Source: Bacteroidales bacterium (GTDB taxonomy: Bacteria > Bacteroidota > Bacteroidia > Bacteroidales > UBA1402). From it: a DNA stretch of 8,979 nt. Below the pieces are notes generated by a model. The model was not told the DNA's origin, made no database searches, and was given only the letters and a program-made list of their open reading frames with translations. A program made the translations under genes and the position numbers. Positions 1-6,262 of this stretch are shown here, piece by piece. Numbering within the stretch: position 1 is the first letter of the stretch; each line of letters starts with the position of its first letter. Location of the stretch: assembly GCA_003506275.1 (NCBI GenBank), contig DOBD01000322.1, forward strand, positions 2,644 to 11,622, given 5' to 3'.

Positions 1-467
1 GATAACGAATACTTGCTGGCGTTCACCAGGGCCAGCCCGTAAAACATCAGGGTGACAGAAGGTAACATGCCCACAAATCCTCTCAGCAACAACATCAGCG
101 CAAACAATCCGCCTGCGGCCAGGGGGATCAGCAAATTAATCAGCAGCCTTTTGGTTTGAGCATCCCAGGCCGGTAGTTGTTGCTTTTTTGTTTGCCGCCT
201 TGTGAAGAAGATCGCACTGATCACTGATACGATCAATGTACCCAACGCAATGGCCAACATGGTACCCATGACACCCCCGGTCAGTTCCACCGCCTCATAG
301 ACCTGAAAATCCGAGTGCTTGAACAGGGTTTGGTAAGCAATATAATCACCGGCCAACGCGATGATACCGGTCGACACGCCGGAAAGCCCACTCAACGAGA
401 TGAATCGGGTAGACCGGTTCATGATGTCCTTGATCTGTTCGATGTCTTTGATGTAATCTTTTTTCAT
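1..467 (-). CDS. Conserved integral membrane protein, C-terminus beyond the window
   Basis: The frame is open from the ATG at 467-465 to the window edge, giving about 155 visible residues without a stop. The N-terminal 20 residues are charged and helical (MKKDYIKDIEQIKDIMNRST). Hydrophobic segments follow at about residues 22-45, 64-88, 109-128 and 132-150, so at least four membrane passes. A basic loop (RRQTKK, about 90-95) and a Trp-Asp stretch separate segments 2 and 3. The opening 'MNRSTRFISLSGLSG' resembles a family of uncharacterised Bacteroidota membrane proteins, which I recall as often lying beside a small winged-helix regulator; this is from memory and the expected neighbour would lie outside the window. 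No catalytic motif is visible and I cannot assign a function. It is divergent from kamA and has its own promoter just upstream. I am confident it is a real gene: it has a continuous frame, sensible membrane topology and a correctly placed promoter. Confidence 0.8.
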   Translation of the reverse strand, partial: MKKDYIKDIEQIKDIMNRSTRFISLSGLSGVSTGIIALAGDYIAYQTLFKHSDFQVYEAVELTGGVMGTMLAIALGTLIVSVISAIFFTRRQTKKQQLPAWDAQTKRLLINLLIPLAAGGLFALMLLLRGFVGMLPSVTLMFYGLALVNASKYSL

Positions 468-488
468 TTTTGAAAGTACTTTGTTTTG

Positions 489-520
489 CAAAGTAAATAC
501 GTTTTTTTGATACCTGCAAA
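489..520 (-). promoter_or_regulatory. Promoter for the leftward membrane-protein gene
   Basis: On the minus strand there is TTTG at 520-517, then 20 nt, then TTACTTTG at 496-489. The latter is one mismatch from the Bacteroidota -7 element TAnnTTTG. Transcription would start near 482, giving a short leader of roughly 15 nt before the ATG at 467. It overlaps the opposing kamA promoter. This is a pattern match only. Confidence 0.5.
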
Positions 521-536
521 TTTTTTGCTATATTTG
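506..536 (+). promoter_or_regulatory. Promoter for the kamA-ablB operon
   Basis: TTTG at 506-509 and TATATTTG at 529-536 are separated by 19 nt, a full match to the Bacteroidota -33/-7 consensus (TTTG, TAnnTTTG). The predicted start of transcription is near 541-544. This leaves a leader of about 190 nt before the kamA ATG at 734, much longer than the leader of the opposing gene. Confidence 0.65.
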
Positions 537-543
537 ATTAATT

Positions 544-653
544 AGTTGAGGTTGCTTATCAACCAATCACCCCGCGTTAAGCCCATCCTGTTTCCCGTTC
601 GCCCCTTCCATGCGGCCTCAACTCAGTCAACGAACCCCTTTTCGGACGGAAAC
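544..653 (+). promoter_or_regulatory. Structured 5' leader RNA upstream of kamA
   Basis: The leader contains two long-range pairings. Stem A pairs 544-555 (AGTTGAGGTTGC) with 612-623 (GCGGCCTCAACT): 12 contiguous pairs, two of them G-U. Stem B pairs 590-601 (GTTTCCCGTTCG) with 643-653 (CGGACGGAAAC): 11 pairs including one G-U and a single bulged C at 596. The stems interleave, so they form a pseudoknot or are alternatives. A short hairpin 550-554/560-564 (GGTTG, loop CTTAT, CAACC) competes with stem A. Another hairpin, AAGCGC/GCGCTT, lies at 673-678/682-687. Stem A begins at the predicted transcript start. I do not recognise a known riboswitch class: no lysine, cobalamin or TPP core was seen. 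The pairings are read directly; a regulatory role is inferred. Confidence 0.4.
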
Positions 654-732
654 ACCCTATAGTATGACGACTAAGCGCCAAGCGCTTCTCCCGTCACCCC
701 CTTCTGCAGGATGGAACATGTTTGACGCATAA
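610..732 (+). CDS. Possible 40-residue leader peptide (upstream ORF) before kamA
   Basis: An ATG at 610 opens a 40-codon frame that stops with TAA at 730-732, a single base before the kamA ATG at 734. An internal in-frame ATG lies at 664. The peptide begins [18 protein letters not shown], is rich in Arg, Thr and Pro, and ends WNMFDA. It has no signal or membrane segment and no run of a single regulatory amino acid. No clear Shine-Dalgarno precedes the ATG. Its start codon touches the 3' arm of leader stem A (612-623), so folding could hide it. The one-base gap to kamA would suit translational coupling or reinitiation. It may equally be a chance open frame; the frame and spacing are seen, translation is unproven. 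Confidence 0.3.
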   Translation: MRPQLSQRTPFRTETPYSMTTKRQALLPSPPSAGWNMFDA

Positions 733-733
733 A

Positions 734-2071
734 ATGACGTCCATGTCCCAAACAACACCCATTTTTGACGATCACCAACAAGCGTTGGCTGAAAAAATTC
801 AGCCCAGTATCAACATCACTCAATGGAAAGATTGGAAATGGCAACTACGCCACGCCATCAAAACCATCGAGGCTTTTGAGTACCTTACTGATATACGCTT
901 TTCCCCTGAAGAAAAAAAGCGTCTGAACGAGACAGCCGACCGCTTTCCCTTGGCCATCACGCCCTATTATGCCTCCCTCATCGATAAACAACGATACGCG
1001 GATGACCCTGTGTACAAGCAGTCCTTTTTAGACAACAGGGAACTGCTGGTCACCCCCAACGAGATGAGTGACCCGTTGGCCGAAGACAAAGACAGCCCTG
1101 TACCGGGTATTACCCACCGATACCCCGACCGCGTATTGTTCCTGGTAAGCAACACCTGCGCCATGTATTGCCGACATTGTACCCGCAAACGGAAAGTGGG
1201 TGATGTGGACTTCATCCCGGGTCGCGAGCAAATCTCGCTGGGGCTTGACTACATCAGGCGTACCCCTCAAATAAGGGACGTGCTGCTTTCTGGCGGTGAT
1301 CCCTTCCTGTTGTCGGACGATTACCTGGACTGGATCTTGACTGAACTACAACAAATACCCCATGTGGAAGTAATCCGTATTGGCACGCGCACCCCTGTCG
1401 TCTTACCTTACCGCATCACGGACGAATTGGTTGCCATGCTGAAAAAACACCAACCGCTCTGGATCAACACACACTTCAACCACCCCAGGGAACTCACCAC
1501 CTCCTCCAGGGAAGCATTGACCAAGCTGGCCGACGCCGGCATACCCCTGGGCAATCAATCCGTCCTGTTGGCCGGTGTAAACGATTGCCCGCGCATCATG
1601 CGTACCTTGGTACAGCAACTGGTCAAGAACAGGGTAAGGCCATACTACCTCTACCAATGTGACTTATCAGAAGGGTTGTCACACTTCAGAACGCCTGTCC
1701 GCAAGGGTATTGAGATCATGGAGAGCCTCATCGGCCACACCAGCGGCTTCGCCGTTCCCACGTATGTCATCGATGCACCGGGTGGTGGCGGCAAGATACC
1801 CGTCATGCCCCACTACATCATGTCCTGGAGCACCAACAAGGTCATCTTACGCAACTACGAAGGGGTTATCACCTCCTACAGAGAACCTGACCACTATAAA
1901 GCGCCCAACTGCAACCTGGACTGTGAAGCCTGCAAGTTGGAGTTGGACACACACCCCTCGGAAGAAATCAACGCCATCGGTATCGAGAAATTGCTCTCTG
2001 ACTACGACGATACCGTATCCTTAATCCCATCTGAGAATGAACGTTTTGAACGCAGGGAGGACAGCCTATGA
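734..2071 (+). CDS. kamA: L-lysine 2,3-aminomutase (radical SAM, PLP-dependent)
   Basis: Converts L-alpha-lysine to L-beta-lysine using a [4Fe-4S] cluster, S-adenosylmethionine and PLP. The ATG at 734 gives 445 residues; the clostridial enzyme has 416. The radical SAM cysteines CxxxCxxC are at 142, 146 and 149, followed by the carboxylate-binding Arg151. Asp310 (YQCDLS) and Asp347 (DAPGGGG) correspond to the two aspartates that hold the lysine side-chain amine, and Lys354 is the PLP lysine. Keeping both aspartates argues for lysine rather than glutamate 2,3-aminomutase. The C-terminal metal-binding cysteines are CNLDCEAC (393, 397, 400), spaced CxxxCxxC rather than the CxCxxC of the clostridial enzyme; Cys285 (GVNDC) matches the partner-subunit ligand. 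The long C-terminus and the ablB neighbour argue against the EF-P modification enzyme EpmB. Other possible starts are ATG 743 and TTG 722; none has a good ribosome site. It is probably AblA of a solute pathway. Confidence 0.95.
   Translation: MTSMSQTTPIFDDHQQALAEKIQPSINITQWKDWKWQLRHAIKTIEAFEYLTDIRFSPEEKKRLNETADRFPLAITPYYASLIDKQRYADDPVYKQSFLDNRELLVTPNEMSDPLAEDKDSPVPGITHRYPDRVLFLVSNTCAMYCRHCTRKRKVGDVDFIPGREQISLGLDYIRRTPQIRDVLLSGGDPFLLSDDYLDWILTELQQIPHVEVIRIGTRTPVVLPYRITDELVAMLKKHQPLWINTHFNHPRELTTSSREALTKLADAGIPLGNQSVLLAGVNDCPRIMRTLVQQLVKNRVRPYYLYQCDLSEGLSHFRTPVRKGIEIMESLIGHTSGFAVPTYVIDAPGGGGKIPVMPHYIMSWSTNKVILRNYEGVITSYREPDHYKAPNCNLDCEACKLELDTHPSEEINAIGIEKLLSDYDDTVSLIPSENERFERREDSL
2054..2060 (+). 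promoter_or_regulatory. Shine-Dalgarno sequence of ablB
   Basis: AGGGAGG inside the end of kamA lies 7 nt before the ablB ATG at 2068. Such a strong site is unusual in this window, where other starts have no clear purine-rich motif. It fixes the ablB start and suggests independent or boosted initiation at the overlapping gene junction. Confidence 0.6.
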
Positions 2072-2883
2072 GTAAAGCCCTTTTATCATCCTTGTCACAC
2101 GATAAAGCCAACGACAGGGTCTATTTGATGCACTTGCATCCAGACGACTTCCCCCAGATTGGCAGACAGATAGACAGTTTGGCTCGTAAATACATGTACG
2201 GCAAGGTGTTTGCCAAAATACCTGCCCGCTACTTCCCCACCTTTCAAAAAAGTGGTTATGTCATTGAAGCCGTCGTGCCCGGTCTTTTTGGTGAAGACGA
2301 TGGGCTTTTCTTGTCCAAATACCACGTGACAGCGCGCAGTTTCCCTGAGCACGAAGCCATGCTGGTCTTACAAACGTTGTTGTTTGCTGAAAAGCACCCC
2401 ATTCAGGAAACACTGGATAACCGTTTCTCCATCAGACCATTGATTCCCGCTGACAGTGCCGAGATGGCCAGGGTTTTCAGTGCCGTATTTGCATCGTACC
2501 CCTTCCCCATCACCAATCCCGGCTTCTTGAGAAAAACCATGTCCAACGGACACACACAGTATGTGGGCGTGTTCGAAGGCACCAAACTGGTCGCCTTGAG
2601 CTCTGCCGAGGTGGATCCTATTCACAAGAACGCTGAGATGACCGACTTTGCCATCTTACCTTCCCACAGAGGCGATAAACTGGCTGCCCATTTGTTGAAA
2701 TGGATGGAAAACCGTTTGACGGAACAGGGCATCAGGACCTTTTACACCATCGCCCGCCTGCACGAACCGGCCATGAATAAAACGTTCCTCAACCAGGATT
2801 ACCGATACGCAGGCACCTTGATACGGAACACACAGATAGCCGGTCGTATTGAAAGTATGAACGTGTGGTACAAAACGGTTTAA
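2068..2883 (+). CDS. ablB: Beta-lysine N6-acetyltransferase (AblB-type GNAT)
   Basis: Expected to acetylate the epsilon-amino group of beta-lysine with acetyl-CoA, giving N-epsilon-acetyl-beta-lysine, a neutral compatible solute. The protein has 271 residues. Residues 1-115 form the AblB-specific N-terminal part, with the conserved-looking stretch [18 protein letters not shown] (51-68) and [14 protein letters not shown] (72-85). A GNAT acetyltransferase domain follows from about 121 to the end; its acetyl-CoA motif A is [15 protein letters not shown] (196-210), a variant of the usual R/Q-x-x-G-x-G/A loop. The ATG overlaps the kamA stop by 4 bp (ATGA), indicating translational coupling. The family is known from Methanosarcina and several bacteria. 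The assignment rests on overall resemblance to the family plus its position directly behind kamA; activity and in vivo product are inferred. Confidence 0.88.
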   Translation: MSKALLSSLSHDKANDRVYLMHLHPDDFPQIGRQIDSLARKYMYGKVFAKIPARYFPTFQKSGYVIEAVVPGLFGEDDGLFLSKYHVTARSFPEHEAMLVLQTLLFAEKHPIQETLDNRFSIRPLIPADSAEMARVFSAVFASYPFPITNPGFLRKTMSNGHTQYVGVFEGTKLVALSSAEVDPIHKNAEMTDFAILPSHRGDKLAAHLLKWMENRLTEQGIRTFYTIARLHEPAMNKTFLNQDYRYAGTLIRNTQIAGRIESMNVWYKTV

Positions 2884-2888
2884 TTGCG

Positions 2889-2896
2889 TATTTTTG
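2889..2896 (+). promoter_or_regulatory. Possible -7 element before the nitroreductase gene
   Basis: TATTTTTG matches TAnnTTTG and lies 18 nt before the ATG at 2915, in the 31-nt gap after ablB. No convincing TTTG is found 19-21 nt upstream, so the gene may instead be read through from the kamA promoter. Weak call. Confidence 0.25.
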
Positions 2897-2914
2897 TCGG
2901 CAAAGCACCACACC

Positions 2915-3469
2915 ATGCCCGATCTACTCACACTCATCAAGCAACGTCAAAGCGACAGGGCTTACGATACCAACCGACCGGTGGAACAAGAAAAGCTGGA
3001 TTACATCCTGGAGGCAGGCCGGTTGGCGCCTTCAGCCTGCAACGCCCAGCCTTGGACGTTCGTCGTGGTCACCGATCCTGCGCTGCGTCGTCAAATGGCT
3101 TCGGCGGTATCAGACATGGGCTTGAATCACTTTTCCTACCAAGCACCTGTATTGATTGTCCTGGTGCAGGAGTCACCCAACTTCACTTCGAAAGCGGGTG
3201 GATGGATCAAGCAGAAACACTACCCGGACACCGACCTGGGCATAGCGGCCGCTCATATTACCCTGGCCGCCACCGAACAAGGGCTGGGATCGTGTATCGT
3301 GGGCTGGTTTGATGAAAAGGAAGTCAGGTCATTGTTGGGCATTCCGTCTTCAAAACGTCCCCTGCTGATTATTACACTAGGGTATTCCACCCAACCTGCC
3401 CGTCCCAAAAAACGCAAGGAGTTATCGGAGGTGGTGGCGTATAATGCCTACAAGACTAAAAAGCACTGA
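2915..3469 (+). CDS. Nitroreductase-family FMN oxidoreductase
   Basis: A 184-residue protein of the nitroreductase family: FMN-containing NAD(P)H-dependent dimers that reduce nitro compounds, quinones or other electrophiles in the cytoplasm. Visible family features are RQSDRAYD (11-18, the phosphate-contacting Arg/Ser near the N-terminus), APSACNAQPWTFVVV (38-52), the helix DLGIAAAHITLAATEQGLGS (107-126, FMN-binding), and a basic KKRKEL tail (165-170). This is a short, single-domain form. The ATG at 2915 is preferred over an in-frame TTG at 2894, which lies inside a promoter-like box and has no family resemblance upstream. It sits 31 nt after ablB on the same strand, so cotranscription is possible, but no link to lysine metabolism is evident. 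The natural substrate cannot be told from sequence. Confidence 0.88.
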   Translation: MPDLLTLIKQRQSDRAYDTNRPVEQEKLDYILEAGRLAPSACNAQPWTFVVVTDPALRRQMASAVSDMGLNHFSYQAPVLIVLVQESPNFTSKAGGWIKQKHYPDTDLGIAAAHITLAATEQGLGSCIVGWFDEKEVRSLLGIPSSKRPLLIITLGYSTQPARPKKRKELSEVVAYNAYKTKKH

Positions 3470-3474
3470 CAGTT

Positions 3475-4857
3475 TTAGAACTCACTGACCACTGCTTTAC
3501 CATCAAGCCAGGCAGCCATGTTGAGCACCAGAAAATTCCAGTTTTGGAAGCCCTTGTTCAAAACAGGTGCTCCATTGTCGGGGAGGTAGTATTCATGCAA
3601 GGCTCCATACTGTTCGAAGTCTTTGCCCAACAACAGGATGGTTTTCTCGGCTACCTCCCTGGCTTCCTGTTCATATCCATACGTCAACAGTCCCCTGAAT
3701 ACCAAGTAATTTACATTGATCCAAACCGGACCCAACCAGGAAGAAGGATTGCCGCTGGCCCTGGTGTCGTACATTTTTTCCAGGGGCGACAACGTGCGAA
3801 CACCGGCAGGGGCGTTGAAGGATGTCGTGTCGCGGTAGTGTTCGGCGACCATGCGTTCAGCCTGTTCGGGGGTTGCAATACCGGCCCAAAGAGCCATAAA
3901 ACCACTCCAAACACTGAGCCGCTGTATCAGGCAGTCGTATGTACGGGGCTGTCCCACATGAAGGTAGAGTTGACCGGGTTCAAGCCCCTCGATGGCTGGC
4001 TTTTCTACTGGACGAAGGTTGAGGTCAACACTGTAGTAGAAGCCATCTCTGGGGTCCCAGCAATGCTCCCGGACTGCCGCCTTCAACTGGTCGGCTTCCC
4101 GCTGATAGAAAGTGGCGATATCGGGCAACGACAGGCGCTCGGCCAGGTAGCCCATAGCCAGCAGTTCCTTGTACATCAACGCGTTGAGAAAAATAGAGCC
4201 TGAACTGCCGTAGGGTCGATAGAAAGTAGAAGGATCATTATCGACCCCGATAGCTTCATCTGTTTCCCAGTAAATGAGCCCGGTAGCCTTGTGTTTGTGA
4301 TGGTTCAGGTACTTGTTGACAAACGCCTGCAAGTAGTAAAAACCTTCCCTGAGCCATTCGGCATCGCCTTCGTTGTATGTGACAATCAAGGCGGCATGTT
4401 GCGCCAGGGTGGGTTTGTGCATGTTGCTTTTCCAAGGATTTCGGTGTTTGAGCATCTCTTCCCTGGAAGGCGCGTTACGTTCGATCCAGATGGGTATCCA
4501 GCCATCCATCCCCCCGTAGCTGAGGGCATTCAACACACAGCCTTGCTCATAGCGAAGAGCTTGCTTTTTATCATCAGCAGACCCCTTCTCAAGTAGGATT
4601 TGTTTCAAGGCCACATTGCTGAGCCAGGAATCCCAATCCCATAACATGTCAAGGTATTGAGCGCTGCCGGGTGCCAGAAAAGGATAGGCCAGGGAACCAC
4701 CGGGTTCCCTGTACATGCCTTTCATTTCTTTGTGAATGTACGTACGACAGAGGGTCTTGTACTGCGCAACGGTTTCTGCGTTGCGAGGAGGCAGTTGGGC
4801 CGGCAGATGCAGGCTCATGCCAACCACCAACAAGGTTAGCAAGAGGTGTTTATTCAT
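3475..4857 (-). CDS. Secreted (alpha/alpha)6 glycoside hydrolase, mannosylglycerate hydrolase-like (GH63/GH37-type)
   Basis: A 460-residue protein with a cleavable signal peptide: Lys3, a hydrophobic core at about 4-19, and likely cleavage near A20 (HLPAQ). There is no lipobox cysteine, so it should be periplasmic or secreted. The mature part resembles trehalase/GH63-type (alpha/alpha)6-barrel enzymes: WDWDSW (73-78), GGMDGWIPIWIER (115-127), GLIYWETDEAIGVDNDPS (193-210), SWLGPVWINVNY (373-384) and HEYYLPDNG (421-429) before FQNWN (437-441). By analogy the catalytic acid would be an Asp in GVDND (206 or 208) and the base Glu422. Relatives act on mannosyl- or glucosylglycerate, trehalose or other alpha-glucosides; the substrate here is open. 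It starts 25 nt after the MFS gene, suggesting the same operon as pgk. Its stop is 5 nt from that of the convergent nitroreductase gene. Confidence 0.8.
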   Translation of the reverse strand: MNKHLLLTLLVVGMSLHLPAQLPPRNAETVAQYKTLCRTYIHKEMKGMYREPGGSLAYPFLAPGSAQYLDMLWDWDSWLSNVALKQILLEKGSADDKKQALRYEQGCVLNALSYGGMDGWIPIWIERNAPSREEMLKHRNPWKSNMHKPTLAQHAALIVTYNEGDAEWLREGFYYLQAFVNKYLNHHKHKATGLIYWETDEAIGVDNDPSTFYRPYGSSGSIFLNALMYKELLAMGYLAERLSLPDIATFYQREADQLKAAVREHCWDPRDGFYYSVDLNLRPVEKPAIEGLEPGQLYLHVGQPRTYDCLIQRLSVWSGFMALWAGIATPEQAERMVAEHYRDTTSFNAPAGVRTLSPLEKMYDTRASGNPSSWLGPVWINVNYLVFRGLLTYGYEQEAREVAEKTILLLGKDFEQYGALHEYYLPDNGAPVLNKGFQNWNFLVLNMAAWLDGKAVVSEF

Positions 4858-4882
4858 GGTCGCACATTGGAGGCCGACCGTA

Positions 4883-6244
4883 TTAGTCAGCCACGTTTTT
4901 CAGCTCCAGGCCGTAGCCTTTTTTCTTATCCTCCCGCTTCAGCGCCACGGCTACCAAAATAGACAGCGCGGCCAGGATGGAGAAGAGAAACATCACCAAG
5001 GTGTAGTCGTAACCAATGCTGCCATCGGGTTTTTCCACCTTGCAAAACGCATCCAGCACCTTACCCACCGCAAAGGGAACGCCCATCAGACCGATGTTCT
5101 GTATCCAGAAAATCAGGGCATAGGCCGTACCCAGCTGTTTCTCGGGAATGATTTTGGCCACCGAAGGCCACATGGCCGAGGGCACCAACGAGAAGGAGAT
5201 GCCCAGGATGATCATGAGCGCCACCGCCAGGATCCAGTTATTGAGGAAAGGAATGGTAAAGATAACGTGGACCAGCAACAGGATGACGGCTCCCAAAATC
5301 ATGATGGAGGCTCCTTTGCCTTTTTTATCGTAGATGCCACCAAACAGAGGCGTCAGCAGAATGGTGCCAAATGGCAGCAAACCAGGGATAATGCCCGCCA
5401 GCTTGATGTCCACGTTGAATTTATTGACCATCAAATCGGTGGCGTATTTCAGGAAGGGAAAGACGCAGGAATAGAACAGTACGCACAAAAGGGCGATGAG
5501 CCAGAAACCTTTGTTCGAAAGGATGACCTTGACATCGGAGAGTTTGAAGCTTTCTTCGGATTCCGAAGACTGGTCCTGACTGGTTTCCTTGTCCAGTCTT
5601 CTATCCATGAACGTGTAACCGATAAAAGCCACCAGGCCGATGCACAGCAGCACGACGCCCAACAATACGGGGGCTGGTACTTGCTGGAAGTACTTGGCGA
5701 AGGGCACAGTGATGATGAGAGCCAGGGCTGTACCTACACGGGCCAACGCCACCTGTAAGCCCATGGCCAGCGCCATTTCCTTGCCTTTAAACCACTTGAC
5801 GATGATCTTGGTCACAGTGATACCGGTCACTTCGGCGCCAATGGCGTAAATGGCGTAGCCGATGGAAGCCCACATGACGGGGGCCGAAATTCCAAACAGA
5901 TCCTTGCCCACCAAAGCATCGGAGGAAATACCCCAGTACTTGATGACGGCTCCGATGATCATCAGAGAAGCCGAAAGCTGACCGGTAAACCTGACCCCCA
6001 TCTTGTCGAGGATCAGGCCACCAAGCAGCAGCATGAACAGGAACACATTGAACCAACCGTAGGCGCTGGTAAAGAAACCATAGTCGCTGCTGTCCCACCC
6101 CATCTCGGTTTCGAGCAGGGTTTTTAAGGGCGACATCACATCGGTGAAGAAATAAGCGGCCAACATCGTGAAGGCCACGATGCCAAGGGCTGTCCACCGT
6201 GCGACGGCAGAATTTCGGATGGACTCAATCTGTTTTGCTGTCAT
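4883..6244 (-). CDS. Major facilitator superfamily transporter, MFSD1-like
   Basis: A 453-residue inner-membrane protein with about 12 hydrophobic segments in two halves, joined by a hydrophilic, acidic central loop (about 214-236, rich in Ser, Glu and Gln). Signature A-motifs occur between segments 2 and 3 (GGLILDKMGVR, 75-85) and at the matching place in the second half (GGIYDKKGKG, 302-311). The stretch SAMWPSVAKIIPEKQLGTAY (356-375), followed by IQNIGL, closely resembles the same region of eukaryotic MFSD1, a lysosomal dipeptide carrier, as I remember it. A peptide or small-metabolite substrate is therefore possible but unproven. The gene starts 18 nt after pgk and ends 25 nt before the secreted glycosidase, which alternatively suggests a sugar or glycoside-derived substrate. 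Annotation pipelines might call it a nitrate/nitrite or OFA-type carrier; I see no support for that here. Confidence 0.87.
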   Translation of the reverse strand: MTAKQIESIRNSAVARWTALGIVAFTMLAAYFFTDVMSPLKTLLETEMGWDSSDYGFFTSAYGWFNVFLFMLLLGGLILDKMGVRFTGQLSASLMIIGAVIKYWGISSDALVGKDLFGISAPVMWASIGYAIYAIGAEVTGITVTKIIVKWFKGKEMALAMGLQVALARVGTALALIITVPFAKYFQQVPAPVLLGVVLLCIGLVAFIGYTFMDRRLDKETSQDQSSESEESFKLSDVKVILSNKGFWLIALLCVLFYSCVFPFLKYATDLMVNKFNVDIKLAGIIPGLLPFGTILLTPLFGGIYDKKGKGASIMILGAVILLLVHVIFTIPFLNNWILAVALMIILGISFSLVPSAMWPSVAKIIPEKQLGTAYALIFWIQNIGLMGVPFAVGKVLDAFCKVEKPDGSIGYDYTLVMFLFSILAALSILVAVALKREDKKKGYGLELKNVAD

Positions 6245-6262
6245 GCGATTAAAAGGTTAGAA

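Noticed and set aside
722..733. TTG at 722 as kamA start
   Set aside because: It adds only four residues, a rare start codon is not needed with ATG at 734 and 743 available, and a weak AGGA at 708-711 is the only support.
541..733. Known lysine, cobalamin or TPP riboswitch in the kamA leader
   Set aside because: None of the conserved core sequences of these classes could be seen, although stems exist; left as an unclassified structured leader.
3460..3498. Possible bidirectional terminator between the convergent nitroreductase and glycosidase genes (AAAGCA/TGCTTT)
   Set aside because: Only six pairs around a 27-nt loop, no proper T-run, and it lies largely within coding sequence.
3544..4203. 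219-codon plus-strand open frame inside the glycosidase gene
   Set aside because: Antisense shadow; the opposite strand encodes a clear signal peptide and glycosidase motifs throughout.
4736..5758. 340-codon plus-strand open frame
   Set aside because: It lies antisense to the MFS and glycosidase genes, has His/Gln-rich low-complexity composition, crosses the boundary of two real genes, and resembles no family.
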